Shown piece by piece: positions 5,947 to 8,240 of a DNA stretch of 8,240 nt. Position 1 is the stretch's first letter. The number at the start of each line of letters is the position of its first letter. The DNA lies in assembly GCA_023424585.1 (NCBI GenBank), contig JAFADT010000137.1, forward strand, positions 1-8,240, written 5' to 3'. The stretch is from Pseudomonadota bacterium. Lineage in GTDB: Bacteria; Myxococcota; Myxococcia; Myxococcales; Myxococcaceae. Both the position numbers and the translations under genes were made by a program. The notes beneath the pieces are model-generated. The model did not search any database, had not been told where the DNA came from, and saw only the letters and a list, made by a program, of their open reading frames with translations.

Positions 5947-6777
5947 ATGAGACTGGTTTTCGTGTTGTCGCTGGCGCTTGCGCTGGCGCCGGGGTCCGCC
6001 CTGGCGCAGCGGGGTGGCTCCAAGGTCAACGTGCAGGCCCTCTTGAAAGAGGGAAAGCGCCTCTACGACGCGGGCAAGTACCGCGAGGCGGCGGAGGCGC
6101 TGAAGCAGGCCAACGAGGCGCAGCCGCACCCGCGGCTCGTCTACAACATCGCCGTGGCGCTGGAGTACGCGGGCGAGCCCCGCGAGGCGATGAGCTACTA
6201 CCGCCAGTACGTCACGTCCTCCAGCGAGGACACCGACCCCACCCTGCTGAAGAACAGCAACCGCGCCATCGACCGGCTCCGCGTGCAGCTGGACCGCGAG
6301 GACCAGGCCGCGGCGGCGGCGGACGCGGAGAAGAGGCGCCTGGAGGCGGAGGCGGACGCCGCGCGGCAGCAGGCGGAGGAGGAGCAGGCCACGGCCCGGC
6401 GCGCGCAGGAGGAGAGCGAGCGCCAGCGCCAGGCGGAGCTGAACCGCGCCATCAAGTCCTACCGCAACCAGCGCATCGCGGCGTTCGCCACGGGCGGCGT
6501 GGCGGTGCTGGGCGTGGGCGCGGGCGTGCTCTTCGGCCTGCAGGCGCGCGACCAGCGCGAGCAGTTCGACAACGCGAAGACGCTCGACGACAAGGAGCGG
6601 CTGTCGGACAGCACCAAGAGCAAGGCGCTGCTCGCGGACATCGGCTTCGGCGTGGGGCTCGCGGGGGCCATCACCGCCATCATCCTGTATCCCAAGGAAG
6701 GCCCTCCCGCGCAGGGCGAGGTCCGCGTGACGTTCGCGCCGCGCGGCGCCGGGGTCGGCATGGAGGGACATTTCTGA
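5947..6777 (+). CDS. Periplasm-facing TPR / coiled-coil protein with C-terminal membrane hairpin
   Basis: The exact function is not recognised. The 276-aa protein starts with a signal peptide (hydrophobic 3-15, SALA before Q21 as likely cleavage site). Two TPR-like helix pairs follow: about 31-60 (LLKEGKRLYDAGKYREAAEA) and 63-92 (YNIAVALEYAGEPREAMSYY). A charged Ala/Glu/Arg-rich coiled coil runs from ~105 to 172, then come two hydrophobic helices, ~177-198 and ~228-248, with a charged loop between them and a 28-residue tail. After signal removal the TPR and coiled coil would be periplasmic and the hairpin anchored in a membrane. Such TPR proteins are protein-protein scaffolds and are numerous in myxobacteria. 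ATG 5947 is the first start after an in-frame TAG at 5932-5934. Its TGA overlaps the next ATG by one base (6777), so the two proteins are made together and may interact. Confidence 0.85.
   Translation: MRLVFVLSLALALAPGSALAQRGGSKVNVQALLKEGKRLYDAGKYREAAEALKQANEAQPHPRLVYNIAVALEYAGEPREAMSYYRQYVTSSSEDTDPTLLKNSNRAIDRLRVQLDREDQAAAAADAEKRRLEAEADAARQQAEEEQATARRAQEESERQRQAELNRAIKSYRNQRIAAFATGGVAVLGVGAGVLFGLQARDQREQFDNAKTLDDKERLSDSTKSKALLADIGFGVGLAGAITAIILYPKEGPPAQGEVRVTFAPRGAGVGMEGHF
6762..6767 (+). promoter_or_regulatory. Ribosome-binding site of the lipoprotein gene, inside the TPR gene
   Basis: GGAGGG lies 9 nt before ATG 6777, within the last codons of the preceding gene. Together with the TGATG stop/start overlap it supports translational coupling and fixes ATG 6777 rather than the in-frame ATGs at 6792 and 6795. 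Confidence 0.7.
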
Positions 6778-8216
6778 TGCGCGCGCTGGGAATGATGACG
6801 TTGGGCATGGCGCTGCTTTCGTCCGGGTGCAGCTTCACCACGGCGGGCGGCCTGTCCGAGTGCACGACGAGCAGCGACTGCGGCGCCAACAGCGTCTGCA
6901 CGTCCGGCTTCTGCCTGCCGCAGCCGGAGGGGTGCGACCAGGTGGTGGGCGCCACGTCCGCGGCCAACCCCATCGTGCTGGGCGCGGCGCTGCCGCTCAC
7001 CAACGCGAGCGGCAACGCGGAGATCGAACAGCAGCGCTACAACGGCCTGAAGCTGGCCCTGGACGAGGTGAACCAGGCGCAGGGCGTGGGCGGCCGCCAG
7101 TTCATCATGTACGTCTGCGACACCGGGGCGGACACGGACAAGGCGGTGCGGCAGGCCAGCTGGATGGTGAACGACAAGGGCGTGGTGGCGATGTTCAGCG
7201 CGGGCAGCGCGCAGACGCTCGCCATCCATGAGGTCACCACGCCCAAGAACGTGCTCCTGATGAGCCACACGGCCACGAGCTCCGCGTTCACCACGCTGTC
7301 GGACAAGAACGGCGGCGCCGTGGGGCTGGTCTGGCGCACCACGCCCTCGGACGTGCTCCAGGGCCGCGTCATCGCGAACGTGCTCCAGGGCGTCACGGCC
7401 ATCAACGACCCGGGCGTGACGTTCACCCCGCCGACCAAGGTGGGCGTGGCGTACGTGAGCGACTCGTACGGCACCGGCCTGTTCGACGCCATCCAGAGCC
7501 GCATCCCGGACAAGGACAACGTCACGGGCGCGCAGTACACCCGCAACGAGTCCGTGAGCGGCGCGGTGAGCCGGCTGGTGTCCTTCAAGCCGGACATGAC
7601 GGTGCTGGCGGGCTTCCCCGAGGACAACTCGCGCCTGCTGCTGGAGGCCATGGACAAGCAGGTGGGCATGGCCAACGGCAACCGCTGGTTCCTCACGGAC
7701 GCCAGCAAGGACCGCACCCTGCTGACCTCCCGGAAGGAGGTCGAGACGGAGCTCTCGGGCACGTACGGCACGGCCCCCGCGTCCGCGCGTCCCAACGACG
7801 CCACCTACAAGCTCTTCGCGGACCGCTTCATCACGGCCTACAGCACGGACCCCGGGCAGTACTCCTTCACCACGCACGCGTACGACGCCATGTACCTCGT
7901 GGCGCTGGGCTCGGCGTACGCGGTGGGCAATGACACCAACAACCCGCAGCCGGTGACCGGCCCGCGCATCGCGGAGGGGCTCACGAAGCTGACGCCCGCG
8001 GCCGGCCAGACGGCGACCAGCTACCCCCTGGGCCCCACGCAGTTCACCGCGGCGCGCGAGGCGCTGCGCGCGGGCACGGTCATCGACGTCAAGGGCGCCA
8101 GCGGCGAGCTGAACTTCAACAACGAGACGGGCGAGGCGGCCTCCCCCTACGAGCTGTTCAAGGTGACGGGCACCACCTTCAAGACCATCCAGCTCATCGA
8201 CCCGCCGACGGACTGA
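6777..8216 (+). CDS. Lipoprotein with cysteine-rich segment and type I periplasmic-binding (LivJ/Peripla_BP_6-like) domain
   Basis: This 479-aa protein probably binds a small ligand such as an amino acid or amide in the periplasm. Residues 1-17 form a short lipoprotein signal ending LLSSG before Cys18; Ser at -3 is a little unusual for a lipobox. Ser at +2 argues for outer-membrane sorting. Residues 29-53 carry five Cys (29, 35, 41, 46, 53) in a C-x5-C-x5-C-x4-C-x6-C pattern, like the small disulphide modules of many myxobacterial secreted proteins. From ~65 to 476 the sequence follows the type I binding-protein fold: IVLGAALPLT, QQRYNGLKLALDEVNQ, MFSAGSAQT (ligand-loop region), KVGVAYVSDSYGTGLFD, THAYDAMYLVALGSA and GASGELNFNNETGEA. 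It is longer than a standard LivJ (~370 aa). No permease or ATPase gene is in the window, so it may serve a distant transporter or act as a sensor. It is coupled by a one-base overlap to the TPR gene. Confidence 0.9.
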   Translation: MRALGMMTLGMALLSSGCSFTTAGGLSECTTSSDCGANSVCTSGFCLPQPEGCDQVVGATSAANPIVLGAALPLTNASGNAEIEQQRYNGLKLALDEVNQAQGVGGRQFIMYVCDTGADTDKAVRQASWMVNDKGVVAMFSAGSAQTLAIHEVTTPKNVLLMSHTATSSAFTTLSDKNGGAVGLVWRTTPSDVLQGRVIANVLQGVTAINDPGVTFTPPTKVGVAYVSDSYGTGLFDAIQSRIPDKDNVTGAQYTRNESVSGAVSRLVSFKPDMTVLAGFPEDNSRLLLEAMDKQVGMANGNRWFLTDASKDRTLLTSRKEVETELSGTYGTAPASARPNDATYKLFADRFITAYSTDPGQYSFTTHAYDAMYLVALGSAYAVGNDTNNPQPVTGPRIAEGLTKLTPAAGQTATSYPLGPTQFTAAREALRAGTVIDVKGASGELNFNNETGEAASPYELFKVTGTTFKTIQLIDPPTD

Positions 8217-8240
8217 GCACGCGCGCCAGCGGCTCCAGGG
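8217..8240. other. Window end, no supportable feature
   Basis: Only 24 nt follow the lipoprotein stop. On the minus strand one frame (8194-8238) reads LEPLARVLSPSAGR then stop and could be the tail of a convergent gene overlapping the lipoprotein gene by about 20 nt, but this is too short to call. Confidence 0.2.

Noticed and set aside
5859..6776. Upstream in-frame extension of the lipoprotein gene
   Set aside because: It overlaps the TPR gene in another frame with Arg/Gly-rich nonsense sequence. The lipoprotein signal and ribosome site place the true start at 6777.
8194..8238. Possible tail of a convergent minus-strand gene
   Set aside because: Only 14 codons are visible; nothing distinguishes it from a chance frame.

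Overview
The window is uniformly very GC-rich, with strong third-position GC. Its gene content points to a myxobacterium (Myxococcota, Corallococcus/Myxococcus-like). The main pointers are an AgmX/PglI-type secreted-protein tail, a lipoprotein with a short cysteine-rich module of the kind common in myxobacterial secreted proteins, and a TPR/coiled-coil membrane protein. This assignment rests on gene content and composition only. I see no rRNA, tRNA, CRISPR array, insertion sequence or phage gene, and no base-composition break that suggests recent transfer.

Layout: (1) 1-414 (+) is the 3' end of a gene for a protein ending in an AgmX/PglI-like (TonB-C-like) domain. (2) 461-1300 (+) encodes a two-domain GNAT acetyltransferase, followed after 13 nt by (3) miaE, 1314-1940 (+), a di-iron tRNA hydroxylase. 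(4) 1944-3749 (-) encodes an SLC13/DASS-type transporter with two TrkA-C (RCK-C) domains. It is convergent with miaE, with only 3 nt between the stop codons. (5) 3750-4015 is a divergent control region holding two perfect inverted repeats, a short tandem repeat and a good ribosome-binding site. (6) 4016-5809 (+) is pckG, GTP-dependent PEP carboxykinase. (7) 5810-5946 holds terminator-like hairpins and a possible promoter placed almost on the next start codon. (8) 5947-6777 (+) encodes a signal-peptide/TPR/coiled-coil/membrane-hairpin protein. It overlaps by one base with (9) 6777-8216 (+), a lipoprotein with a cysteine-rich stretch joined to a type I periplasmic-binding (Leu/Ile/Val-binding-like) domain.

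How they may work together: the divergent transporter and pckG would fit uptake of C4-dicarboxylates feeding oxaloacetate into gluconeogenesis, as expected for a predator living on amino acids and lipids, but the transporter's substrate is not proven by the sequence. The GNAT and miaE genes may be co-transcribed. The TPR protein and the binding-protein lipoprotein are clearly translationally coupled and both face the periplasm, yet no ABC permease or ATPase lies in the window. This pair is the best candidate here for something not well described, perhaps an envelope ligand-sensing or scaffold module. Most of the window is otherwise ordinary housekeeping DNA, and I do not see convincing evidence of a wholly new system.
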